NCBI RefSeq assembly: GCF_963169125.1 | Contig: NC_084794.1 | Span: 229,473,219-229,537,218, forward strand | Length of the DNA: 64,000 nt | Reading direction: 5' to 3' | Origin: Humulus lupulus | Lineage: Eukaryota; Streptophyta; Magnoliopsida; Rosales; Cannabaceae | Part shown: positions 10,761 through 21,556 of the stretch, piece by piece | How positions within the stretch are numbered: position 1 is the stretch's first letter | How the letters are laid out: each line of letters starts with the position of its first letter | The notes under the pieces: generated by a model | Database searches by the model: none | The model's input: only the letters and a program-made list of their open reading frames with translations | Told to the model about the DNA's origin: nothing | Translations under genes and position numbers: made by a program

Positions 10761-11291
10761 TTTTGATTATCATTCGAGAATCATTCTTCTCGTTGTTACG
10801 CATAGTACTATTTTTGCAAGCATCTTCATTGAGGCCCTTTTTAGCTAGTCAACTCAAGTTGATCTAGAATTATGTTAAGGACTCTTCGTGGGGTTCCTCT
10901 TTCTTTTTTATTTCATTAGCTAAAGGCTATGAAGCCTATGGGATCGAGGCGCATCTCACAGAGCCAAGGGCTGTGAGGCCGAGGCATGTCTCACAAAGCC
11001 AAGGGTCATGATGGCGAGGCATTGTGCGGGGTGGTCATCCTTTGGGGTGACTGCCCTAATGTGGATGTATCCTTTTCTGAAACATCTTTCTACCCTTATG
11101 ACATCTATGATGGTAGCTAATACTTATAGATGTCATATGCCTTTTTTTTTACTGGCGTTATGCCCCCCCCCCCCCCCCCCCCATTTACTCTGCTCTAATG
11201 TGAATTTTGGCGATTTCAATAAACAATGACTACAATGAGTGAACTAAATGCTTTTAAGATAGATGCTTGGCATTACATTGATGATGAGTAA
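10761..11291 (-). other. Internal region of element B with a C20 run
   Basis: There is no recognisable domain. GAGGC/CTCACAGAGCCAAGGG words repeat at 10925-11020, recalling the repeats at 49058-49262. A run of 20 C lies at 11163-11182 and may be length-uncertain in the assembly. Confidence 0.5.
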
Positions 11292-13406
11292 TGTAATGCC
11301 CTGGGTAGCCAAGAAAGTTATACTGTGTGTTTATAAAGGTGCAAGACTTGCTAATCAAATCGCTTAGTTGAAAAATGTGTCACTAAAACCATTATTGAGC
11401 TAGGGTTAAAAGATTTTGGTTATAAAAGATACATTTCATTTAAATAAACATTTCATACATGGGTTCCCAAAAGAAATAGAGTTTAAAGGATAGTTTATAA
11501 AATTTCAAGGTTATATACAACTACCAGCCACTCTAAAGGCAAAATAGACACTTAAGGTTCTTCTGCTCCTGCCCATCCCTCGACCGTGGCGGCCGAGCAG
11601 CTGATTATGTACATTCCGCCTCTAGAGCTCTCCAAATCAAGGTAGATCCATCTTACCCTTGCCCTTACCTACACCACGTAGCACTCGTGAGCCAAGGCCC
11701 AGCAAGAAAACCATAACATTATAGCATGATCAATACCAATAACCAAACAATTCATTAAGCATAATCAATTAATCCACAATCTAACATTCAGATATTAAGC
11801 ATATCATATTCATCAAATTAGCATCAATAACCATGCCATACAATAACCACGGTCGACGCCCTTAGGTTGCACCCTCTGTTTACCCCATTGACTCCAGTCC
11901 GCTTAAATCGAGCTTAGTGAATATTAAGTTGTCCTCAACTACCAGTGGCTGAGTCGCGTCCTATGCGCCAATATTAATTATGGCACTCTTAGGCCATTTA
12001 TTTCATATTCACATGGAATAATACCATCATACAATAATGCATACAAGTGTAGGGAACCCTTAGTCTCATCATAGTCACACAACCGGGTGCAATTTTCTTA
12101 CCTTTAATTCCAAGTGTCTGATTACGAGAAATGGCCCTTGAGCACGATCCCTTTCCTGAGCCCTAGAGTTTACCTAGTCATACAACCGGGTGCAATTTTA
12201 TTACCTTTAATTCCAAGTGTTATGATTACGAGAAATGACCCTTGAGCACAATCCCTTTCCCAAGCCCTAGAGTACACTTAGTCACAACCAAGATAAGGGA
12301 TTCCATCAATAATAATTGAATAAAGTTTCTGGGCTAAGGTCTAGCCTTCGGAAGATTGAATACCACCAAACACGGTAGTGGAATCAATCCAAAGCACCAT
12401 AGGTTAAGTCCCCGCACCTAAAACCTCCTCAAAGACAAAAATACCCTTAAGAGTCGCGACCCTAAGCCCCCCCATGTCGCGACCCGCCCTTCATTTCAGC
12501 TCCCATCTGTTCTAGAGAGCCGCGACACACCAAGAACAGAGCCGTGGCCCGACCCCTTCGAAACAAAAAAAATCCCCATTTTCAACAACCAAACCTCAAC
12601 CAAATTAACCCAAAATCATCCCAAAGATATAATTTAACTATCACAAACACCCTAACATGTCCCCTGTAGCGAAACCCAACAAGAACCTAGCCTAAATCCT
12701 CATCCCAAAACTTTAATTCAATCTTCTATATCAAGAACCCAAGAACACTTCAAAGCCAGCCAAAAACTACAAAATTAAACAGCTAAAATCATAATTCAAT
12801 GCTTACCTCAACTTTTATCTTAACCACCAAATTGTTACTGAATTAGTCCCCAAGATTCCAACTCAAATCCTTGAGTTTCTAGCCCAAATTCCCCTTTGGT
12901 TTCAATGGTTTAACTTGAGAGAGTTTGAGAAAGAGATGAGTGAGCTGAGAGAAAGAGGTGGGTCGGTTTAGGAAGCTTCTACTTAATCCTTTGTTTTTTT
13001 TTATCTTACATAACTTAATCCCAAGGCTCGGGGTACGAAAAACGTCCCCGAGGGCAAAATGGTAAATTTCCCCAATATTCCCTCCTAAACTCTCTAACTT
13101 CAAATATATCTCCAATTATTTATTTTCACAAACCGATAGCCCAAATAAATGTATAATACCCAAAATACCCCTTGACTTGCCCCGAGTCGGGTATCGGGTC
13201 TCGTTGTGACTTCCCGGCTAAAATTACAGGGCCTACATGCATACTAATACCCATAAACATGCATTTCATATATCCATATAATCATATAAGGAAGCTTATC
13301 ACAGAATCATGCATTAAATCCTTTAAAGCACCCATAAACCAATTATGCCCTCCCGGCACACTAATCAAGGCCTTTAAGCCTTATTAGTGATTTTTGGGTC
13401 GTTACA
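11292..13406 (-). mobile_element. Solo LTR S2, TSD AGTAA
   Basis: The 2,115-bp unit starts TGTAATGCCCTGGG and ends TTTGGGTCGTTACA. AGTAA is duplicated exactly at 11287-11291 and 13407-13411. It is close to S3 (17864-20377): both hold CTCGACCGTGGCGGCCGAGC (near 11580 and 18151), a CTTACCTGCACC/CTTACCTACACC block and GTCCCCGAGG + CCCCAATATTCCCTCCTA. Orientation is - by comparison with the element at 20989. There are no internal genes, so an element was reduced to one LTR by recombination. Confidence 0.92.
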
Positions 13407-13873
13407 AGTAAAATGTGTGGGCATGTATGGAGACAATGCATCAATTTCTTCATGAGGTATACTAAGGCGACCTCTTTGACCTAAAAAATACTAAGCTAGA
13501 TGAGGATGGTTTACTAATACATTAGGAGGCTAACTGGAGTAAAATCTTTGATGCATTATATCAAATATAAAAAGCTTACTAGATATGCCCTTCCAAGTGC
13601 GCATGTTGGTGGGAATTGTTTGAATTACATCGTAGGTCTTTTCCCCTTCACGATCATTGACATCATGAGATTTTAGATCTTCGTGAATCTTTGTAGCAGG
13701 TTGTTAAAGTGCTCTATAGTTTCCTAGAGTGTTCATGGGTGTTTATGGAAGGTTGCTTAAAGAAAAGCTTTGGTCTGCCTACCCTCAAAGGGTCATGGCC
13801 ATCTTCCACCCGGATGTACTTAAGAGCCATTTCATAGAAGTCGCCTAGGTGCTCTATCTATCTCTTGAGCATG
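13407..13873 (-). other. Region after gag in element B
   Basis: About 470 bases with no recognised protease, RT or zinc-knuckle pattern. It is the continuation of the element interrupted by S2. Confidence 0.45.
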
Positions 13874-15180
13874 CTATCCCACATTATGATCTTTTAGAAT
13901 TATCCAAGCGGTGATTGCCATTTTTAATTCATCATTTGGAAACTTTCCAACTTTAGTTGCTTCTTCATTGGAGCGTTGAATGTACTTTTTCATACTTTCA
14001 TTTTCACCCTGCTTTACATTGGCGAGGCTTGTGGCGGGTTCCGTGTAGTCATGGAAGGAAGGATGTAGGCAAAGGAATTCCTCTGAGAGTTTCCTCCACG
14101 AGGAAATTGTCCCTGGGCCCATCTCTTCGAACCACTTGTAGGTGGCTCCTCTTAGCGTGACTGCAAAAAATTGGCATCTAGAATTGGAGGAGACTCTATT
14201 CAATTTAATCAAGTCATTGAATGCATCCAAGTGATATTTTGGATCTGTTATGTGTGGTTCTTTGAAGTGGGATGGCAGAAGTTATGCTTAGATCTCCCTT
14301 GAAATTGGAGGTTCCTCATCAAACTCATCGTCACCTAACTGTCCTCTTGGCGCAGCTGTTATCTTGCTTCTAAGATCCTTCATTTTTGTCTCTAACTCCT
14401 TCATCCTCTTGTTTAATGAGTTCAAAAGGTCATTGGTGCACAGAGCTTGTGTTTTATTCTTCTCCATGGAAAACGTTGTGGTGAACTTTTCTCCCTTCAC
14501 TCCACCTTCTCTTTGTTTGGGGATTTCTCTTTCATCGAGCAGTGTCTTCTTGGAGATGGAGGTGTTCACATCATGTCATCGCTCTCATCTTCTTGATCGC
14601 ATCATTGGCATGAAACCTTCATGGCACTACGAACGTGGGAGATTTCTCCCTGAAAGTTGGGTCCTCCTACTATCAACGGGGAAGGTTGTTTCCTTCCTTT
14701 CCTGTTGCTCCCCTACAAGCATGGTGAGAAGTACATTAGATTTTTCTTGCACTATGAAGTTGAGCCCCTCTAGCATTTTTTTCCATTGTTTCTTCCAACT
14801 TTTGGTTCTTTAGGCATAGCTCATATATCTCTCCTTCATAGATTTGGGTTCTAGAGCTTGAGTTGTCCTAGGGCACTTGGGATGTGTTTCTCTCCATCCG
14901 ACAAGTTGAGGTCCCAAGGCCATGTTGGCCTAAGCAAGGAGCCGCTGGCAGCCTAGGTTAAAGCAACATCTCCAAGTTCTCAACAGGAGCGATTGGTGGT
15001 ACTAGAGGGGCAATATAAGGTAGTATTTCCAAAGAAGAAACTTCCCTAACTTCACCATTGAACCATTGTACTTCTGATGCATCTCTGTCCTCCAGTGGCG
15101 GAGGATCTCTACTAGATGCTCTCAACTGGGTTCTACCAAGATGAATCTCTACGCCTAAGAGGCATTTTGGACATCTTCAT
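13874..15180 (-). pseudogene. Tat-type gag (capsid) remnant
   Basis: Gag packages the element RNA into cytoplasmic particles. The first ATG (15180-15178) starts ATGAAGATGTCCAAAATGCC, like the gag start at 45472. Downstream parts are open at 14569-14288 (a coiled-coil-like segment, TNDLLNSLNKRMKELETKMK) and 14230-13874. The latter shows the retrotransposon gag core: FFAVTLRGATYKWFEEM, then SWRKLSEEFLCLHPS, then TSLANVKQGENESMKKYI and EEATKV. The same core occurs at 48455-48620 on +. Stops and frameshifts separate the pieces. No protease or pol follows toward lower coordinates, so the element is gag-only as seen. Confidence 0.75.
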
Positions 15181-15254
15181 ATGATTTTTTGACGGAATGA
15201 ATGGAAGAACAAATATTTTGCGCTTTTTATTCCCACATACGACGCTAAACTATT

Positions 15255-16359
15255 GATCAATGTACTTAGATTGTAAAACTCAAAGTCTAGTAGACAATCA
15301 ATAAACTTAGAAGAATTTGGAAATAACTCAGAACATAAAATGAAGTTGCTGAAAAATGGTGTTTGTATTGCTCAATTTCCTTTGTATACAATGAGTTTTT
15401 AAACCTCCCCTCATTCATGGAAGAGGGTCACTATTTATAGGTGAGAGGCTTTGTCTCTATTACACTGTAGTCCCCAAGGGACAAAAATAAATTAGTACTA
15501 TGAAGTATAGTAGGAGATCATGGAGCAGGTGGTAGTGGTGTGGGCAAGTTTGATATTTGGCCTGTTATTTGTCGAAGATATGGTGTAGTGCTTCCACCTT
15601 GTTTTGACATTGTATGACAACCACCCTTCTGATGGGTGTACCTAGTCCGTACAGTGCTCCCACCTTGTTCTGACATTGTACAACCATCACCTTTCTAATG
15701 GGTGTACCTAGTTTGTACTTTGGTGCCTTCATGCCTTCGTCATAAGACTCTCTTTTGTGCATACCTCATACTCTTGAATTCCTCATCCATGATTGTAGCC
15801 TCATTGGTAGTACTCCAAGCTTGTACCCAAGGTATGTTGGGTTTTAACTCAATTTGAGGAAATGTATTTAGTTCTAGAGGAGCCTAACCTCGCCCCCAAA
15901 CTCCAAGGAGGCTTGAGCTCACCCCCAAGCTCTAGAGAGGCTTGAGCTTGCCCCCTGAGCTCCAGGGAGTCTTTGATCACTCCCCCAAGCTCTAGGGAGG
16001 TGTTAGCTTGCCCACTGAGCCCCAAGGAGACTTTGAGCTCGCCCTTAGGCTCCAAGGAGGCTTGATCTCACCCCCCCCCCCCTCCCCAAGCTCCGGGGAG
16101 GCTTGAGCTCGCCCCCCAAGCTCCAAGGAAGCTTAAGCTTTCCCCCAAGCTTCAGGGAGGCTTTGAGCTCGCCCTAATGCTCTGGGAGGCTTAATCTCAG
16201 CCCCAAGCTCCAAAGAGGTACAAGTTTGATCCTCAAGGCTTTTCCTAACTCTTGGGACTTTTCTTGGGTGCTTGTTCCATGCTTGGCATCTCTTGCCATT
16301 TTCCTCATCCACACCTCACATTTCCCTTGAGAAAAATGGAGGCCACCAAAGTGAGACCA
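15255..16359 (-). repeat. Probable 5' LTR of element B with internal tandem array
   Basis: At its low-coordinate end it shares about 130 bases with the LTR at 9684. Right before gag, the - strand reads TAGTTTAGCGTCGTATGTGGGAA, resembling the TTTGGCGCCGTCTGTGGGAA primer-site type of this lineage. A TATA box on - is at 15440-15431 (CTATAAATAG). The outer boundary at 16359 (GTGAGACCA) is a guess from a TGGTCTCAC start; it could lie elsewhere. Confidence 0.45.
15880..16215. repeat. Imperfect 30-35-bp tandem array (GCTTGAGCTCGCCCCCAAGC)
   Basis: About ten degenerate copies of CCCCCAAGCTCCAAGGAGGC + TTGAGCTCG. The array includes a C-rich run at 16070-16084. It lies in the U3 side of the probable LTR of element B. 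The open frame that covers it (16055-15849, -) is a by-product of the repeat. Confidence 0.8.
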
Positions 16360-16439
16360 TCAGGCCTAGGTGTGCACTCAAACTTTAGCCTTGGTGAATT
16401 TTTAAGAATTTACAACTAGGATTGGACGTTGGTTATTTA

Positions 16440-17183
16440 ATACTAAAGGATTTCAAGGACTCTTGATAGACTTCAAATGGTATGTTCTTCATCTTTATAT
16501 GTCTTTTGATTAATGTATGTATATTATTGGATTTGTTATTTAAAGTTTGTTTAAATAAAAAATTTTGAAATCTTTTGGGCCCACCAACCTGTGCATTCCG
16601 CTTCACACATGGTACACATGTTACCAACACTATAAATAAAGGATTCTCTTAGTGTTTTGATAGACTTAATCACCCTTTCAAATCTCTCTCTATCCTTTCT
16701 CTCTCTAGCTCTCAAGATCATAAGTTTTCTCTAAGAAATTCATAAATAAAGTGCTTGTCTTAACTAATTTCAAGGTTTGTTCAATTTGAATTCCCTTTCC
16801 TACTATATTGTCTCAAGAATCCATGAAGGGCTAGAAAATAGAGAATTTGGATAGTGATACATCTCATGTATAAGCCTTGGTTTTTATCCACATCAACAAA
16901 AGGATTCAAGTAGTGTTTTACCTAGGGTTTGAATTTTGCAAGAAGAACAAAGAGTTTGTTCTACAACTAGGATTTGCATCATTCTATCCTAATTTGGACT
17001 CTGTCAAGTGTAATTGTGTGCAGATTCTTGGACAAAGATCTAGAGGCTAAAAACTTGCTTAGGAGGGTGACACTTAAGATGTCATCGAGGAGAGGAAAGA
17101 GTGTGAAGAAGATGAACTAATTTGTATGGGTCACATCCTCAATGCCCTCTCTTACACATTGTATGATCTATGAAATAACACCA
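16440..17183 (+). mobile_element. Ty1/copia-like remnant (LTR/leader and gag trace)
   Basis: A TATA-like CTATAAATAAAGG (16631-16643) is followed by a pyrimidine-rich CTCTCTCTATCCTTTCTCTCTC leader. Near 17119-17170, GHILNALSYTLYDL reads on +, resembling the copia gag pattern around 'ILNALSDRLYDLY'. It is cut at 17184 by the LTR of another copia element. Boundaries are not defined. Confidence 0.4.
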
Positions 17184-17711
17184 TGTTAGAAACAAAATTT
17201 TTGAGTGCGCAGCGGAATGCGATTTATGACCCCAATAAATTATATATAAAACTATTTTATATATACAATACTATGATTTATATATATATTAATCTAACAT
17301 GAGAATATTTACCTATTGAAGCCTATCAAGTGTCATTGTTATCTTCTTGTATAATTTCGATCATCCTATCCATGAGTATAAGACTCACATCAAAGTTTTC
17401 CAGATCGCAATCTCAACACAACAAGACATGTGTGGGCACATAGAGATTCTAAGGAAAATCTAGGACTCCATTGATATTCTCAACACATGAGACCAATGGA
17501 GTTTGGGTAAAGAGAAGGGTTAAAATAATTTCTTTTCTCTCTTTATTTTTTTCCCTGAGAAAACTCTCTCTTTGAATCAAATTGAATATCAATGACTCTA
17601 TCTTGTTGAGAGAAATATAAGAATATATATTTATAATAGTCTTCTATGGTTTTATTAATTATTTTTTTTAAATTAATTCAATCAAAATTAGATATTATCT
17701 ATTATTATATT

Positions 17712-20700
17712 TGTTGACGCGGTTTTTCGCCAATAGTGTATTAAGAAATAAATAGGTAGATTAGTGCTTAATAAACCATAATGAAAAATAAATGAATTCA
17801 CTCAAGAGCACAGAATTTTTACACGGTTCAGTGGTTAAAATCCACCTAATCCACGAGTCTATATGTAACGCCCTGGATAACCAAGACCGTTACACTGTGT
17901 GTTTAAAATAGTGCAAGACTTGCTAATCAAGTCATTTAAACAAAGTGTGAATTCAATGTCATCAACAGATTAGGAATAAAAGATTTTGGTCACAAACAGG
18001 CTATTTTCATTAAAAATGACAGTTTAATACATGGAAAATCAAAACAGGATTCAGACGTCTTAGTTACAACAAATTCCAAGAGTTACAAATAATTCAAGCC
18101 ACTCTAATGGCAAAATATACATTTTAGGTTTCCGTCCCTGTACAATTCCTCGACCGTGGCGGCCGAGCAGCTGACAATGTACACCTCGCCCCCAGAGCTC
18201 TCCAACTCATGGTTGATTTAGCCTACCCTTGCCTTTACCTGCACCACGTAGCATCCGTGAGTCGAGGCCCAGCAAGAAAGCATGATAACATAGCAAGATC
18301 AACTTCATTTATCAAATATTTCACAATGCATAACCAGGAATTCAACATTTCATAACATTTATCCAATCAGTGATATCACACAATAGATTAACAGCTTGTC
18401 ATCCAAACAGCCAACAAATCACGTTATAACGCAATATTCACGATCATAATCAACAGTTCATAACATCATCAAATGATATTCAGGGTCAGCGCCCTTAGTC
18501 GCACCCTCTATTTAATACACTGTCTTCGGCTCTCTTGGGCCGCCCCCAGTGTAATGCTCACTGACTCCGGCCAGCTTAACCGAGCTCAGTGATAGATAAG
18601 CTACCTCAGCTACCAGTGGCCGAGCCGCGCCTTGTGTGCAAATATTGATTCCGACACTCTTAGGCCGGTTATCGCATGTCCCATGGCATAATAATACCAT
18701 CTCATGACATGATATACAAGTGTAGGGAGCTCTTAGTCCCATCATGTCCACATGGTTAAACACACTCACATAACAATGCATACAAACAAAGGGAACACTT
18801 AGTCCCAACCTAGCCACATAATCAGGTCCAGCTTTCTTACCTTTGGCTTTCAAACGAGCTAGTTATAAGCGATGCTCCTTGAGCGCGATCCGATCCCCGA
18901 GCCCTAGCTTAGCACCTAGTCACAACCAAGATAAAGGATACCATTAACAATCTTAAATGAGCTTCTAAACCAAGTTCTAGTCCTCGGAACATTGAACTTC
19001 ACCAAATATGGTAAAAGACTCAACCCCGAGCACCTTAGGTTAAATTCCCAAGCCTAAAATCTCAAAATCCCAAAATACCTTAAGCGCCGTGGCATGGGCC
19101 ATCCATGTCGCGGCATGGCCCCTGACGGAACCCTTCATGGGCACAAAAACAGGTAAGGGCCGCGACATTGCTTGGACCATGCCGCGACCCGCCCTCCTTC
19201 CTCAGCGTGCAACAACCTCGAAGGGCCGCGGCTCACCAAGAACCATGCCGCGGCCCGACCCTTCGAACCCAGAAAAATCCACCATTTTCAATCTCTAAAC
19301 CTCATCTTAAGCCATCCCAAAGCCCCCAACTCAAAATCAATTAATAACAACATTATCAGAATAATTTAAACAACGCAATCCAACCAGAAATCCAGCCTAA
19401 CACTCACCAAAATCCCAATTCCAATTTCTGAGATTTCAAACCCACAAACTCAAAACCAGCCATGGAATTTCTAGAATTCGACCATTAAACTTTAAATTGA
19501 AACTTACCTTAGCTGCAGTATCACCTCTCCACAAGTTTCCCTGACCTAGCTTCAAAGTTCCAGCCTCAAATTCCACCCTAAATGCCAAAACCACAAATAT
19601 TCAAAACTCAGCCATTTTTCTTAAAGTTCCTAACCACAGAGATAAAATCAATGCTTACCTTGGCTCTAATTCAGCCCTTGATTAGTTCTTGAGCTAATCC
19701 TCTAGCTTATCCCCTTCAATTCCCAGAAATTAGCTGGTTTCCCTTTACAAAATCAGAGTTTTTCTTCCTTAAGAGGGAGAGTAAAGAGAGAGAAGGGAGA
19801 GAAGGCTGAAAGGTCGGTTTACATTTTCTATCTAGTATTTTCTAAGTCTTTCCAAGTATATCCTTAAGTTGTTAGACTAATCCCAAAGCTTGGGGTACTG
19901 GAAACGTCCCCGAGGCCAAAATAGTAAAATTCCCCAGTACTCCCTCCTAAACATTCTAACCTCAAATATATCTCCATATATTTATTTTCATCACCCGATA
20001 TTCCAAATCACTACACGATACCTAAAGTACCCCTTACTTTCCCAAAGTCAAGCATTGAGCCCCGTTGTGACTTTCCTGCTATCTAGCTCCCTAGGATATT
20101 TATCCACATAATAATGTGGTTCTCATATATTTCACATATATATATCTACCTATCCACATAATAATGTGGTCTCAACAATTTATCACACACAATTACGTTT
20201 ATGCCCTAACGGGCCAAAATTACGATTAAGCCCTTACTAGTCGAACAGGGCCCGCATGCTGACCCAATACTCATAAACATGCATCCTCACACTATTGATT
20301 CACATAACCTCCAATTATGCCCTCCCGGCACACTAATGAAGGTCCTTAAGCCTTATTAGTAATTTTGGGTCGTTACACTATATTATTGCTGTTCTTTCTC
20401 TCTATTTTGGTATAGTTTTGATATTACAGAATAATGGTCCCTTTTCTGTCCAATATTCCTAGTATTTATAAGGGAATTTCATGGACAGGTTTGGGTAACC
20501 GCGTGAGTCAATCACGCATTCACATAATTATTACATTTAATACAAACAATTTCTACTTATATTGGGATATGATCTGATCACAAGGTAAATGTACTCCTAA
20601 TATCTGGTATATTAAATATGATAGCTTGGTCATAAATATACGTATAAAGGGATGCCCAATCTCTAGGGATCCACAGATATGCAATTTACTAGAACTACCA

Positions 20701-20951
20701 CGAGCTAGATATCTCCTCCAAGCTCGTGCTTCAACAACCATTTTAATATTCTAAACTCGCACTCCACAACCTTCGTATCCATAGCTTGGGTTAAACTCAG
20801 GATGCCTAACTCCGCGCATGACCACATGAAACGGGTATTATCCACGTGGATAATAAGCAGATATAATTCCCATGGTTATTTCTCCGTTTACTTATTTGGC
20901 AGTTGTACCCGAGCTGAGTGAATGAACTCGGGCTAAAATTAGGGAACAACA
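17712..20951 (-). repeat. 3' LTR of Tat element E, interrupted by S3
   Basis: The plus strand starts TGTTGACGCGGTTTTTCGCC and ends AAATTAGGGAACAACA. Directly right of it, on - AGCGGGAGCTTAGGGGGAAAA forms the polypurine tract (20952-20971), which fixes this as the 3' LTR of a minus-strand element. Confidence 0.9.
17864..20377 (-). mobile_element. Solo LTR S3, TSD CTATA, with empty site in the sister LTR
   Basis: The 2,514-bp unit starts TGTAACGCCCTGGA and ends TTTTGGGTCGTTACA, with CTATA at 17859-17863 and 20378-20382. The 5' LTR of element E has the undisturbed site GAGTCTATATTATTG with a single CTATA at 37941-37945. This is direct proof of insertion. It belongs to the family of S1 and S2 (shared GTCCCCGAGG and CTCGACCGTGGCGGCCGAGC). 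It has no coding content. Confidence 0.97.
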
Positions 20952-20988
20952 TTTTCCCCCTAAGCTCCCGCTCATGTATGACGTCATT

Positions 20989-21539
20989 TGTAACGACCCA
21001 AAATAGCTAATAAGGCTTAAGGGCCTTGATTAGCGTGCCAAGAGGGCAAGATGGGATTTATGTGTGATTTGATGAGTTAAATGCATGGTTATGATTTAAA
21101 GCATGTTATATGACTATTTGTTTATCTGAGATGTATGACTATGTATATTAGTATGCATGTAGGCCCGGATCGTGTTAGAAGGGCATAGATTGAGTCAACC
21201 AACCATGAGTACGGAGAGCGTGAAGCGATGCGTACATGTTTGGCCTGCCCGACTGCTTTGGTTGGGGGTTTTTACGAGAAATGGCTGTAATAATCTATGA
21301 TTTTTATAACTAATCAACTGTAAGCTTATTTCAAGATGTAAATAGTTTTCAAACCTTATTTTGGGATCCCAAATGTTTAATACTAGAAGTTTTAATGAAA
21401 CGACGCATTTTCAAAGATTACAGCCTTAACTTTTTATTAGTCACACTTTTGTTTTAAAAACCTCGGTTAGCGAGTTCATTGCACACTGTTTTGTCTTAAA
21501 ACTCACTTGGTAACGGCTCTAAGGTAGTAGGGCGTTACA
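20989..21539 (+). repeat. 5' LTR of LARD-like element
   Basis: Starts TGTAACGACCCAAAA and ends GTAGTAGGGCGTTACA. It keeps the 40-base segment GTGATTTGATGAGTTAAATG... (21062-21101) that the 3' LTR lacks. Confidence 0.95.
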
Positions 21540-21556
21540 ACTTGGTATCAGATCGA
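21540..21556 (+). promoter_or_regulatory. Primer binding site (initiator tRNA-Met type)
   Basis: ACTTGGTATCAGATCGAG directly after the 5' LTR. The expected form is TGGTATCAGAGC, so one T is inserted or substituted here. Confidence 0.85.

Larger units (their letters stand above)
9684..16359 (-). mobile_element. Gag-only Tat-like element B, with discordant LTRs
   Basis: Read on -: a possible 5' LTR (about 16359-15255), a primer-site-like stretch, gag (15180-13874), a region with GAGGC words, a 3' region of GGGACTTTGA words (10760-10216) and a 3' LTR (10215-9684). The order matches the gag-only Tat derivative at 43878-52499 in opposite orientation. No protease, RT or integrase is seen. The two outer LTRs share only about 130 bases (9707-9835 against 15267-15405), and no common TSD was found. 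This may therefore be a recombinant or two overlapping relics. Solo LTR S2 is inserted at 11292-13406. Confidence 0.5.
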
